This document shows, piece by piece, positions 18,022 through 25,872 of a stretch of DNA of 64,000 nucleotides. The DNA is taken from assembly GCA_026184435.1 (NCBI GenBank), contig CP046447.1. One strand, written 5' to 3'. A program made the position numbers and the translations under genes. The notes under the pieces are model-generated. The model worked only from the letters and a program-made list of their open reading frames with translations. It did no database searches and was not told where the DNA came from. The stretch's first letter is position 1; every line of letters starts with the position of its first letter. The stretch comes from JAADFF01 sp013153035. Lineage in GTDB: Bacteria; Coprothermobacterota; Coprothermobacteria; Coprothermobacterales; JAADFF01.

Positions 18022-18036
18022 CCCTCCTTCTTCAGC
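18003..18036. terminator. Bidirectional hairpin across two convergent stop codons
   Basis: A perfect 13-bp inverted repeat GCTGAAGAAGGAG (18003-18015) / CTCCTTCTTCAGC (18024-18036) with the 8-nt loop AGTTAACC. It encodes the KKLKKES end of the DUF4349 protein and the LKKEG end of the methyltransferase. No T-run follows, so termination strength is uncertain. Confidence 0.6.
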
Positions 18037-18755
18037 ACCACAACATTTCTTCCTGCCCTGATAGACCATCCTCCCATATGGAGATCGCCAAATGCACCAA
18101 GAAAAGTTAGCCCTGTATTCTCTGCCATTGCCACGATCTCATGGAGGCTATATAGTCGCATTTGCCTATTCAAGGTGTATATATTGCCATCTTCTGCATG
18201 GATTTCGCGCTTGGTGATAAGCATACTGTCTTTCCAGTTTATGCGGTGTTTATCAAGAACTATGCCACCCTCTACTTTTTGCCATGTGCGGGATGGAGGC
18301 TTAACAACATAGGCATCTCTGTTGTCGGTATCTACAATGAATATACCTCCGGGCTTAAGAATATCGTGTGCCTTTTGAAATACTTTGTTGTCGTCAGACC
18401 AACCTATAGAGGAAAACAATGATAGGGCAAGGTCAAATTGACCTTGCATATCCTCTGGTATCTGCCACTGGGTAATATCTTCATATATAAGGTGGTTTTT
18501 AATCTCATTGGGCGCTGTCTCTCTAAAGTGTTTAACAAAAATCTCTTCTCTCTCTATACCCCACGGTTCTATACCCTTTTCATGGAAAATGAGCATATGT
18601 CTACCCCAACCGGCTCCGAGATCAAATACTTTTTGTGGTTTTCTTCCTACATAGACCTCGTATATACCGAGAATGTCTGACACCTCTTTTTCTGCTAATC
18701 TGTCAAGCTTTGGTCCCCAAAATTTCAAGTATAAATTGCTGAAATATTCACTCAT
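18018..18755 (-). CDS. SAM-dependent class I methyltransferase
   Basis: About 245-aa methyltransferase. Motif I VFDLGAGWGRHM and the following acidic residue in PWGIERE bind S-adenosylmethionine. Motif IV is FDLALSLFSSIGW and a post-motif segment is LKPGGIFIVDTDNRDAY. The target (small molecule, protein or RNA) is not evident. The start lies in the end of the upstream ATPase gene. ATG 18755 (MSEYF) is preferred, with GGTG 6 nt before it. ATG 18761 is equally possible, and the longer ORF to 18851 only reads through the upstream gene. The overlap implies coupling to the KaiC-like ATPase. Confidence 0.85.
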   Translation of the reverse strand: MSEYFSNLYLKFWGPKLDRLAEKEVSDILGIYEVYVGRKPQKVFDLGAGWGRHMLIFHEKGIEPWGIEREEIFVKHFRETAPNEIKNHLIYEDITQWQIPEDMQGQFDLALSLFSSIGWSDDNKVFQKAHDILKPGGIFIVDTDNRDAYVVKPPSRTWQKVEGGIVLDKHRINWKDSMLITKREIHAEDGNIYTLNRQMRLYSLHEIVAMAENTGLTFLGAFGDLHMGGWSIRAGRNVVVLKKEG

Positions 18756-19593
18756 CTTCATCACCAAGGACAGGACCCACCTTGGCAAGCCCTGTTTCCG
18801 TAATCTCAAAGAAATGGGTTCTGGGGTCATGGCCCGAGACACGGCAGCCATCTATGCGTATAAAGCGTACTAGCGAACCAATAGGAGCCTTGTACAAATC
18901 TACTTCCCACTTTTTCATGACGGTGATTTTCCACAATACAATGTTGACGTCTGCTATATGGGCAACGGCAAAACCACCAGCGGCTTCTGGTGATATTTCA
19001 TCGTGTCCTGAACGTTTTTGGTTGACAAGTATCGTTGTTTGCCTGTGTGTCTTGGCAAAGGAGTATATCTGTCTGACGATACTTCTAGCCTTCATCTCTC
19101 TATCTTCAAATAGACCTGTTATGGAGTCTATGACAATAGAGTGGGTGCCACCGGTTTTTATTCCCTCTTCCATGACATCGAGCAGTGTGGGAATATCTTC
19201 TCTCAGTGTTGATGTTCTGGAGGCATCGACAATCCATATATTGTCTTTGACATCGTCCCACTCTATCCACATAGCCTGTGCGCGATACTTTAAAGATACA
19301 ATGAGAAACTCTGCCGGTGTCTCTGTGGTAACAAACAGCACAGGGTATCCCAGTGATGCCTGTTTAATGGCAAATTGCCCTGCTATCAAGGATTTACCGG
19401 TGTCAGGCATGCCTGTAAGATTGACAACAGAGTATGCGGGTATACCCCCCAGTGACTTTTTCACAGGCCTATCATCTGTCCACTCAACGGTGTAAAACAT
19501 GTCGTCAAGACCTGGTACTCCAGTCTTAAAACCGAACAATTTAGGTGGGTTTTTTAAGTCAGAGGCTTTCATGAGAAACTCTTCAGCTTTCAC
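18748..19593 (-). CDS. KaiC/RadA-like RecA-superfamily ATPase
   Basis: 281-aa single-domain ATPase. It starts with an FKTGVPGLDDMF anchor typical of KaiC/RadA/GvpD proteins. Walker A is GMPDTGKS (61-68), the likely catalytic Glu is in TTETPAE (about 91) and Walker B is HSIVIDS (151-157). VNQKRSGHDEISPEAAG resembles the RadA/KaiC sensor region. There is no zinc finger and no Lon-like domain, so it is not RadA/Sms. GTG 19593 has AGGGGG about 9 nt upstream. Its partner methyltransferase overlaps it by 8 bp. The role is unknown; such proteins often act as switches for signalling or motility. Confidence 0.8.
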   Translation of the reverse strand: MKAEEFLMKASDLKNPPKLFGFKTGVPGLDDMFYTVEWTDDRPVKKSLGGIPAYSVVNLTGMPDTGKSLIAGQFAIKQASLGYPVLFVTTETPAEFLIVSLKYRAQAMWIEWDDVKDNIWIVDASRTSTLREDIPTLLDVMEEGIKTGGTHSIVIDSITGLFEDREMKARSIVRQIYSFAKTHRQTTILVNQKRSGHDEISPEAAGGFAVAHIADVNIVLWKITVMKKWEVDLYKAPIGSLVRFIRIDGCRVSGHDPRTHFFEITETGLAKVGPVLGDEDE

Positions 19594-19668
19594 CTTTATG
19601 TTCCCCCTCTACATAAAAAGAATTGTATATTTTTATCATACCAGGATTGCCATAAGTTCACTCCTATA

Positions 19669-19695
19669 TTTGTTAAGAGAATAACCCTTAACAAA
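19669..19695. promoter_or_regulatory. Inverted repeat in a divergent promoter region (possible operator)
   Basis: TTTGTTAAG (19669-19677) and CTTAACAAA (19687-19695) form perfect 9-bp arms with a 9-nt spacer. It sits between the divergent KaiC-like ATPase and Cache chemoreceptor genes, away from any gene end that would need a terminator. No regulator is identified. Confidence 0.45.
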
Positions 19696-19790
19696 AATTG
19701 CCAATTTAATACTTATGTTTTATACTGATATATGGAAGAAATGTAATTCCTTCTAATACCTTATAAAAATGTTTAAAGGAGGTGCAGACG

Positions 19791-21983
19791 GTGAAAAACC
19801 GCCGCAGAAGCCTGCTTCTTGGTGCCATAGCTATCTTTATTGTTGTTTCTCTTATTGTGGCATCTGTTGTTGCTTGGGTTATTAAAGACAATGTTGAGAA
19901 GCAGGTCTACACAATGGTAGAGCAGTCCGCCGAAGGTGTTGTAAATCTGACAGCAGGTCAGGTTTATATAGCCGATGCAGCAAGTGATTTTTATCTTTAT
20001 AAGGCCAAGGACCATGCTAAGGAAAAGCTTGAGTCTATTGTTGACAGTGTTTATGCGTCTTTAGAGAATCTGTACAAGATGGAGGAGCAAGGTCTCCTTA
20101 CGGCATCTCAGGCCAAGCGTAGGGCTATAGACTTTATATCTGGAGTGAGGTACGATGGAGGTAGTGGATATATCTTTGTAGTCGATACAAATTATACTAT
20201 GCTTGTTCACCCCAAAGCCTCTTTGGTTGGGAAGAATGTCAAGGATTTGAAGGATCCCAATGGCAAGCCTATTATTCAGGAAATGGTTGATGGTGCTGTG
20301 AAGAATGGTAGTGTATTTGTAAATTATGTGTGGACAAAGCCCGGAGAGCCAGAGGATAAATATTTTCCCAAGATTACCTATGCCAAGTATTTTCAGCCTT
20401 GGGGTTGGATTGTTGCCACAGGTGACTATATAGATGATGTATATAGAGATGCAGAGCTATTCAAGAAACAGATGTATATGAGGGTTGGCAAGTCTATCAC
20501 TTCGTTTAGGCTCCTAAACGCCTATCCATTTATTATGGATAAAGATGGATATCTTATTATTCACCCCAAATATGATACTGGGGTTGAGTTTGACAGATCA
20601 AAACAGTTCCAGGGTATAGATAAGAAAACAGGAGAGAACATTGGTAAGAAAGCTTGGGAACTCATGGAAAAGACCGGTAAGAATTTTGTTAGGCTTGACT
20701 ACTATTACACAAAGCCCGGTCATGGAGACAAGATATTCAAGAAATTGGGTTTCTTCTATAAAATACCTGGCACCGACCTCATGGCAGTATTTTCCTTCTA
20801 TGAAGATGATATGCAGGCTATAGCTATGAGTGCTGTCATGCCAACTATGGGTGTGCTTGCCATATTTACCCTTATCCTTATAGTGCTTATGTGGTATATC
20901 CTCAAGTATAAGGTTCTTTCTCGACTCTCGGTTGTACAAGAAATCTCCGATGAATTGGCTGCAGGTAATCTTGCTGTTGATCTTCGTGTAAAGGGCAATG
21001 ACGAGATTACAGCCATTGTGGAAGGGCTTAGTAGTGGCATAGCCGGGTTGAGAAATATGGTGAAAGAGATTCTTCGCTCTGCAAAGATATTGAAAGAAGG
21101 TAGTGATGAGCTGGTAAGTATAACAAGGGTTGGTATGCAAACACTAGATGGTATGGTTTCTTCATTTAGCAATGTGAGAACCCAAATGATGCAGGCATCA
21201 TCTCAGGTGAAAAGTGTTTCTGACAGTGCCGTTGCCTTACAGCAGAGTGCCGATGAGGTGGCAAATGCCGCTACAAGCCTGTCTACATTTGGTGCAGAGG
21301 TTACCTCTCTTGCTAGAGAGGGGCAGAGTGCCATTGAAAATGTTATAGGACTTGTGCAGAATACAGAGTTTGCCGTAAAGGATGCAGAGGCTCTTGTCGA
21401 TAGACTAGCTGAGCGCAGTGAAGGTATAGGTGAGATTGTTGGTACTATCTCTGATATAGCTGAGCAAACCAATCTTCTTGCCCTTAATGCTGCTATAGAA
21501 GCAGCCCGTGCCGGTGAGGCAGGAAGAGGCTTTGCCGTTGTTGCCGATGAGATTAGAAAGCTGGCGGAGAATACCCAAGAGTCTGTCCAGAAAATTGCCG
21601 AGATACTCAGCGGTATTAAGGAAGATGCTGAGAATGTTAAGGCCAGCACATATGGTATTGGCGATAGTGTACGTATGGTAAGAGAAGCTTCAGAGGCTGC
21701 AGGAGAGAAGTTTGAAAACATAGTTTCTAAGATTGTTGAGATGAATACACAGGTAGAGTCCCTTGCAGCCATATCTGAAGAGCAGAGTGCTACCACAGCA
21801 GAGGTGCGCAGTGCTATCGAAGAGGTTGCCTCTCTCATGCATCAGGTTGATACGCAGGTTGAGGCTCTCAGTGGTGATGTTGACAGACTGAAGGAAGATA
21901 TGGCCAAGATTGAGCATGCTGCTAAGGAATTTACAGAGATAGCCGATAGACTGTATAAGGATGCAAGCAAGTTCAGAGTGTAA
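19791..21983 (+). CDS. Methyl-accepting chemotaxis protein with Cache sensor
   Basis: 730-aa chemoreceptor. TM1 is at about residues 9-33. The extracytoplasmic region is long (about 35-345) and contains an sCache_2-type module (DYIFV-like [31 protein letters not shown]) plus a second Cache-like half ([17 protein letters not shown]), then TM2 (about 350-372), HAMP and signalling domain with [19 protein letters not shown] (about 558). Start GTG 19791 is 6 nt after AAAGGAGGTG (19775-19784). The upstream GTG lies within that site. It probably senses small organic acids or amino acids, judging from the Cache family only. Single gene with strong terminator. Confidence 0.93.
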   Translation: MKNRRRSLLLGAIAIFIVVSLIVASVVAWVIKDNVEKQVYTMVEQSAEGVVNLTAGQVYIADAASDFYLYKAKDHAKEKLESIVDSVYASLENLYKMEEQGLLTASQAKRRAIDFISGVRYDGGSGYIFVVDTNYTMLVHPKASLVGKNVKDLKDPNGKPIIQEMVDGAVKNGSVFVNYVWTKPGEPEDKYFPKITYAKYFQPWGWIVATGDYIDDVYRDAELFKKQMYMRVGKSITSFRLLNAYPFIMDKDGYLIIHPKYDTGVEFDRSKQFQGIDKKTGENIGKKAWELMEKTGKNFVRLDYYYTKPGHGDKIFKKLGFFYKIPGTDLMAVFSFYEDDMQAIAMSAVMPTMGVLAIFTLILIVLMWYILKYKVLSRLSVVQEISDELAAGNLAVDLRVKGNDEITAIVEGLSSGIAGLRNMVKEILRSAKILKEGSDELVSITRVGMQTLDGMVSSFSNVRTQMMQASSQVKSVSDSAVALQQSADEVANAATSLSTFGAEVTSLAREGQSAIENVIGLVQNTEFAVKDAEALVDRLAERSEGIGEIVGTISDIAEQTNLLALNAAIEAARAGEAGRGFAVVADEIRKLAENTQESVQKIAEILSGIKEDAENVKASTYGIGDSVRMVREASEAAGEKFENIVSKIVEMNTQVESLAAISEEQSATTAEVRSAIEEVASLMHQVDTQVEALSGDVDRLKEDMAKIEHAAKEFTEIADRLYKDASKFRV

Positions 21984-21994
21984 CCATAGTGTGG

Positions 21995-22022
21995 AAAGAG
22001 GGGGCTTTACCCCCTCTTTTTT
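21995..22022 (+). terminator. Terminator of the Cache chemoreceptor gene
   Basis: AAAGAGGGGG (21995-22004) / CCCCCTCTTT (22010-22019), loop CTTTA, then a run of six T. Confidence 0.95.
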
Positions 22023-22125
22023 AGAGATGGAAAAGAATGGTGGTGGTTGGCAAGTATTACCGATAGCATACTGCAGGGCTAAAGGTTACTCTTGTATGTA
22101 GGGTTGTCTAAAACCCATGTGGTAT

Positions 22126-22157
22126 GGATAAAAGGGGGCTACAGCCCCCTTTTATCC
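22126..22157 (-). terminator. Terminator of the DUF89/ThiF-like unit
   Basis: GGATAAAAGGGGGC (22126-22139) / GCCCCCTTTTATCC (22144-22157) with loop TACA. It includes the stop codon of the ThiF-like gene. The minus-strand product ends in a TTTTATCC tract. Confidence 0.8.
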
Positions 22158-22844
22158 CAACATCTTAATATCTCCCTGAAACAGGTCGGCTATGAGCATC
22201 TTAGTATTAACAAGGTCATATCTGTCTATGAGCATCTTCAGGGCCTCTGTCCACATAAAACCTGTAATGAACAAGAGTATGCTTGGCACGAGCCCGCCAC
22301 TTTCTGCTGTAGGTACAGCCTCTGCTGTCTCTAAAGAGGGGTTCATAACATGGTGGAGATATATACCCTCTGTGTGGGGAAATGCCTTTGCCATGCCATA
22401 TGCACCGGCAACGGCACCGAACACAAAATCTTTTTTCTCCCTTTCTGCATACCGTGACATGATAAAGCGAGTCTTGTAGTTGTCTGTGCCATCTAGTATG
22501 ACATCGGCATCTTTCAGAAGGGTATCCATATTGTCAGATGTTAGCCTTTCTACATGGGATATTACATTGATATCGGGATTTATAGCCTTTACTATAGATG
22601 CCGCCACTTCGGCTTTGGGTTTACCGATATGCTCTCTTGTATACAGTATTTGTCTTCCAAGATTAGACTCTGATACATTGTCGTTGTCTATAAGTATCAG
22701 TGTGCCTATGCCACTGCGTGCTGCCATCTGCACAAGGGGGCTTCCCAGTCCCCCGCAGCCTACAATGGCAACAGTTTTACCCTCAAGTTTCTTTTGCGAT
22801 TCTTTCCCAATAAACTTTGCCTGTACCACAAACATTTCATTCAT
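22152..22844 (-). CDS. ThiF/MoeB/HesA-family adenylyltransferase lacking the usual cysteines
   Basis: 230-aa E1-like enzyme with the nucleotide site GCGGLG (about 29-34), the acidic DNDNVSESNLGRQ segment (Arg64), the KPKAEV lysine and DGTDNYKTR. In ThiF and MoeB these activate the C-terminus of a sulfur-carrier protein. Here the region that normally holds the catalytic or persulfide Cys (before GxxGPxxG) reads AVPTAESGGLVPS, and no zinc-binding CxxC pairs are seen. ATG 22844 follows GAGGTG (22855-22850). That site overlaps the DUF89 stop, so the two are coupled. No ThiS/MoaD gene is nearby. Confidence 0.85.
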   Translation of the reverse strand: MNEMFVVQAKFIGKESQKKLEGKTVAIVGCGGLGSPLVQMAARSGIGTLILIDNDNVSESNLGRQILYTREHIGKPKAEVAASIVKAINPDINVISHVERLTSDNMDTLLKDADVILDGTDNYKTRFIMSRYAEREKKDFVFGAVAGAYGMAKAFPHTEGIYLHHVMNPSLETAEAVPTAESGGLVPSILLFITGFMWTEALKMLIDRYDLVNTKMLIADLFQGDIKMLG

Positions 22845-22849
22845 ATACA

Positions 22850-23707
22850 TCACCTCAAACGGGAGAATATAAGCGATCCCACAGGTGCATGCCACTCAGA
22901 GGCAACGGGTTGGCATTTGGCCCTCAGCACGAAAAACAGTCTGTCACCGGCCACCTCCGAGAGTCCTTCAAAGTTACCCTGTCCCTTGGCTATGATAATA
23001 TCTGCCTCTTCAAGGAGTTTTAGGGCTTCCTCTCTGGCACGGAATGGCACGAAGCCCGGCAGGTCTACACCTGTATCTATAATCCATTCTTTCGGTATAC
23101 CGGCATCTATGGCATCTTCATATACGACATCGTTAAGCAGAGGTTCTCCCCTGACGCCAACTTTGATGTCAATCTCTGGGTATGCCTCTTTTATTGTTTC
23201 CAGTAGCAGCCTGTCAAATACAATCTCACCGGCATTGTCGGCAACAAGAAATATTGTCTTTGCATCTTTTAGCATGTCTATGAAAGTGTCCCTTTCGTCT
23301 ATGAAGAAATGAATATCAAGGTGACTTTCTACTTCCTCTTTGATATCTCCCCACTGGTGTCCGTGAACGCCGAGGTCGATAATGTTGCCTACCACAGACA
23401 ATCGGGCTGCCATCTTGATGGGATTTTCAGCCTGTTTTACAAGTTCCTTTAGCCAAGGGTATATCTGGAGCACCGAGTGGTTCATCTGCTTCTTCTGTTC
23501 TTTGTATATGTCTATAATCTTGCCACCTGTTAGCTCTGTGTATAGTACTTTGTAAAGCTCTACAGGTTTGGCATCTTCAGGTACTTCAGAACCTAACCTC
23601 ATGAGTCTTTGCATGATGGCCCACCTGTTTTCTCTTATATCAAGGATATCCATAAGCTTTGCCATGCTTCCCAGATTGCACGAAGCACATAGCGGATACA
23701 GTTTCAT
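22850..23707 (-). CDS. DUF89 / ARMT1-like damage-control phosphatase family protein
   Basis: 285-aa member of the DUF89 family, metal-dependent phosphatases thought to remove damaged phosphometabolites. Signatures are VADNAGEIVFDRLLLE (metal-binding Asp/Asn), a GKGQGNFEGL motif that reads here as IIAKGQGNFEG, and an N-terminal CASC pair as in the bacterial subgroup. The gene is the first of a two-gene unit. Its TGA stop overlaps the ribosome site of the ThiF-like gene. A substrate cannot be named from sequence. Confidence 0.88.
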   Translation of the reverse strand: MKLYPLCASCNLGSMAKLMDILDIRENRWAIMQRLMRLGSEVPEDAKPVELYKVLYTELTGGKIIDIYKEQKKQMNHSVLQIYPWLKELVKQAENPIKMAARLSVVGNIIDLGVHGHQWGDIKEEVESHLDIHFFIDERDTFIDMLKDAKTIFLVADNAGEIVFDRLLLETIKEAYPEIDIKVGVRGEPLLNDVVYEDAIDAGIPKEWIIDTGVDLPGFVPFRAREEALKLLEEADIIIAKGQGNFEGLSEVAGDRLFFVLRAKCQPVASEWHAPVGSLIFSRLR

Positions 23708-23774
23708 AGCACCACCTCTTTCTTATATTGTGTATCTATTATAGAAGAAAGATGGCTCGATGTCCCTCCACATG

Positions 23775-24857
23775 CTATAGCATAAGGTTTGCGATAAATA
23801 CGAGTGCAAACAGGGATAGCAAGGAATATGCCAAGTGTCGGTAGGAGGTTCTTTCACTGGCTTTTATGTATAAAAGCACCGGTATGATGCCGGCGAATAT
23901 CAGACCGCCGTATGAGCCAGCTACAGAAAGTGCACCTGTGAAACTCCTTAGCCCCATAAGATATATGAATATAGGAGGCACGACAACAAGAAGCCAAGCA
24001 AGCAGCTTATTGCCTATAAGCTGCTTAATGTTATTCATCTGGGCATAGGCTATACCTATGAAGCTGGTAGAAATAGCCGTGAGGGGCACAAGAATGCCCA
24101 GCAGTGTGCCGAGTATACCAAATTTACCTGATATGGCCATCATTGCCATCTGTGGCACATCTTTACCAAATGCACCGACGAATGCCAGCACAAACAGGGC
24201 GTAGAAGACCATGGGGATGAAAAAGCCCCATATGATAACCTTTTTGGCCGTCTCTTTGTCTGTTCCTGTCTTAATCTCTGGCACTATGAGGTGGCTGGCA
24301 TAGGCAAACATGCTAACGCCAATAAGTGGAAGAAGATTTTTCATGTCCCATGTCATGAGATTTCTTGCTTTCACGGAGGGCAGGACAAGGGTTATGGAGA
24401 TACCCAGTGCCACAAGTAGGGATATGCCAATAAGCACTTCTGCCTTACCCGATGCCCTCAGTCCCATAAACACAATACCACTCATAATAACCCAGAACAG
24501 TAGAGCCCCTATAGTAGGATTGATGCGCAGGGCTGTAGATAAAATGTCTCCACTGCCGGCTATGTAGGCTATGAGGGCTCCATAGCCGTATAGGACAATG
24601 CTGAGGAATGTGAGGATACCAGCCCACTTTCCCAAACGAGAAGATGCCAGGTCGGTGAGAGTCGTATCTTCGTCTTCTTTTATGCATGCCAGTATGAATA
24701 GGGCCGTTATCATTGTGATAATGCCCATCAGTACCACTAAGGCTATCCCCATAAGTCCGCTGTCTTTCATAATGTAAGGTAGCCCCAATATACCGGCACC
24801 TATTTGGGTGCCTATAAGCAGAAGTAGAGCCTCTGTAAAAGATAGCTTGTGTCTCAT
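23775..24857 (-). CDS. Aromatic/branched amino-acid permease family transporter
   Basis: 360-aa transporter with about 11 membrane segments and the APC-superfamily start LIGTQIGAGILGLPYI, typical of the Trp/Tyr permease (HAAAP) and related families. Further features: GYGALIAYIAGSGDIL, SMFAYASHLIVPEIKTGTD and GSYGGLIFAGIIPVLLY. ATG 24857 is chosen because GGGAGGTGG lies 5 nt before it. The GTG at 24866 is within that site. It is separate from the upstream small DUF genes, which are divergent. Substrate is probably an amino acid. Confidence 0.85.
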   Translation of the reverse strand: MRHKLSFTEALLLLIGTQIGAGILGLPYIMKDSGLMGIALVVLMGIITMITALFILACIKEDEDTTLTDLASSRLGKWAGILTFLSIVLYGYGALIAYIAGSGDILSTALRINPTIGALLFWVIMSGIVFMGLRASGKAEVLIGISLLVALGISITLVLPSVKARNLMTWDMKNLLPLIGVSMFAYASHLIVPEIKTGTDKETAKKVIIWGFFIPMVFYALFVLAFVGAFGKDVPQMAMMAISGKFGILGTLLGILVPLTAISTSFIGIAYAQMNNIKQLIGNKLLAWLLVVVPPIFIYLMGLRSFTGALSVAGSYGGLIFAGIIPVLLYIKASERTSYRHLAYSLLSLFALVFIANLML

Positions 24858-25046
24858 ATATACCACCTCCCTTTTGTATCTCGCCGTGATAATACCATGT
24901 TATGCAAAAGTAGGATGTGTATACATACAGTATTTGCATGTCTGATGCATATATTGAAACGCCTAATGTCATAAGCTTCTTTGTTATATACCGATAAGTT
25001 AGAGATATAAATTTGTATGTAATTATATCCTTGGAGGTGATGAAAG

Positions 25047-25241
25047 ATGGCAAGAACAGTAGTTTCTAAGGCTTTGAGACTGGTGTACGAGAAGGATGGA
25101 AAGAAGAGGTCTCTTTCTGTCCGCAGGTTTAACCCCGATGCCACCGATGAGAACATTGGCACATTTAAAGGGGCTATCGAGTCCGTGTGTGACATGACAT
25201 TTGACGATGTCGTTGTCACGACTATTGAAGATGTTGAGTAA
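25047..25241 (+). CDS. DUF1659-family small protein
   Basis: 64-aa protein of the DUF1659 (YvlD-like neighbourhood) family, found almost only in Bacillota. Key pattern: KALRLVYEKDGKKRSLSVRRFNPDATDENI ... ATFKGAIESV-like FKGAIESVCD. ATG 25047 has GGAGGTG about 6-7 nt upstream. It pairs with the DUF2922 gene 13 bp downstream, a conserved gene couple that often includes a YvrJ gene, here moved to 16.5 kb. Function is not known. Confidence 0.85.
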   Translation: MARTVVSKALRLVYEKDGKKRSLSVRRFNPDATDENIGTFKGAIESVCDMTFDDVVVTTIEDVE

Positions 25242-25254
25242 GGAGGTGTAAGGT

Positions 25255-25464
25255 ATGAAGAGGCTTGTTATGATTTTTCAGACCGACCAGGGCAAGACCC
25301 TGAGAATGACACTGCCCTATCCTAAAGATGGGCTGACAGCGGAGACCGTATCTACAGCTATGAATAACATTATTGCTTCTCATGTTGTTCAGGGCTCTAC
25401 TGGTATTCCAGATTCTGCCGTGTCTGCTTACGTTGAGGAAGTAAGTCGCACAGAACTCTTTTAA
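25255..25464 (+). CDS. DUF2922-family small protein
   Basis: 69-aa protein of the DUF2922 family: KRLVMIFQTDQGKTLRMTL, then PYPKDGLTAETVSTAMNNII. It is cotranscribed with DUF1659 and has its own ribosome site AAGGAGGTG. The pair ends at a strong terminator. Function is unknown. Confidence 0.85.
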   Translation: MKRLVMIFQTDQGKTLRMTLPYPKDGLTAETVSTAMNNIIASHVVQGSTGIPDSAVSAYVEEVSRTELF

Positions 25465-25487
25465 CCGAGGCTACTCCCTCCTTTCAG

Positions 25488-25519
25488 GGGCCACCTTAGG
25501 GTGGCCCTTTTTGTTTTTT
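25488..25519 (+). terminator. Terminator after DUF1659/DUF2922
   Basis: GGGCCACC (25488-25495) / GGTGGCCC (25500-25507), loop TTAG, then TTTTTGTTTTTTC. Confidence 0.93.
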
Positions 25520-25872
25520 CTCTGAGAGTATCGGATTTATGGACGATTGTAGAGTTTCTTGAGTCTTTTTCTGCAATGAGCTTGCCGTATATATTGTGAA
25601 TGATTATGGAAACTTTCTTTCTTGGGTTGTTTCCTTTTTCGTATTTTCTTACTTATAGGTTTCCAAATACCTTGTTTCTCTTCACATCTGCATTCGCACA
25701 AGTTTGTGTTGATTGTATCTTCTGTGTAATATTGAAATGTTAAAACTCCCCGTTGTGTTTTGTTTGTGGAAGGTTGCTTTATACCGTGGAAATGTATTGT
25801 TTGGTGGGTGATAGTGATAAAATATATGTAGAGAATCACATAGAAAAAACTTAACACAGGGGGTAATAGAAA
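25520..25872. other. 353-bp AT-rich spacer
   Basis: No gene. The minus-strand ORFs have no ribosome site and no coding character. The last 60 bp must hold the promoter of the 25873 gene. GATAAAATAT at 25817-25826 may be the -10 region. Confidence 0.5.

Noticed and set aside
24445..25053. 202-codon ORF antisense/out of frame over the permease start
   Set aside because: Alternate frame of the permease gene with Cys/His/Tyr-rich shadow composition.
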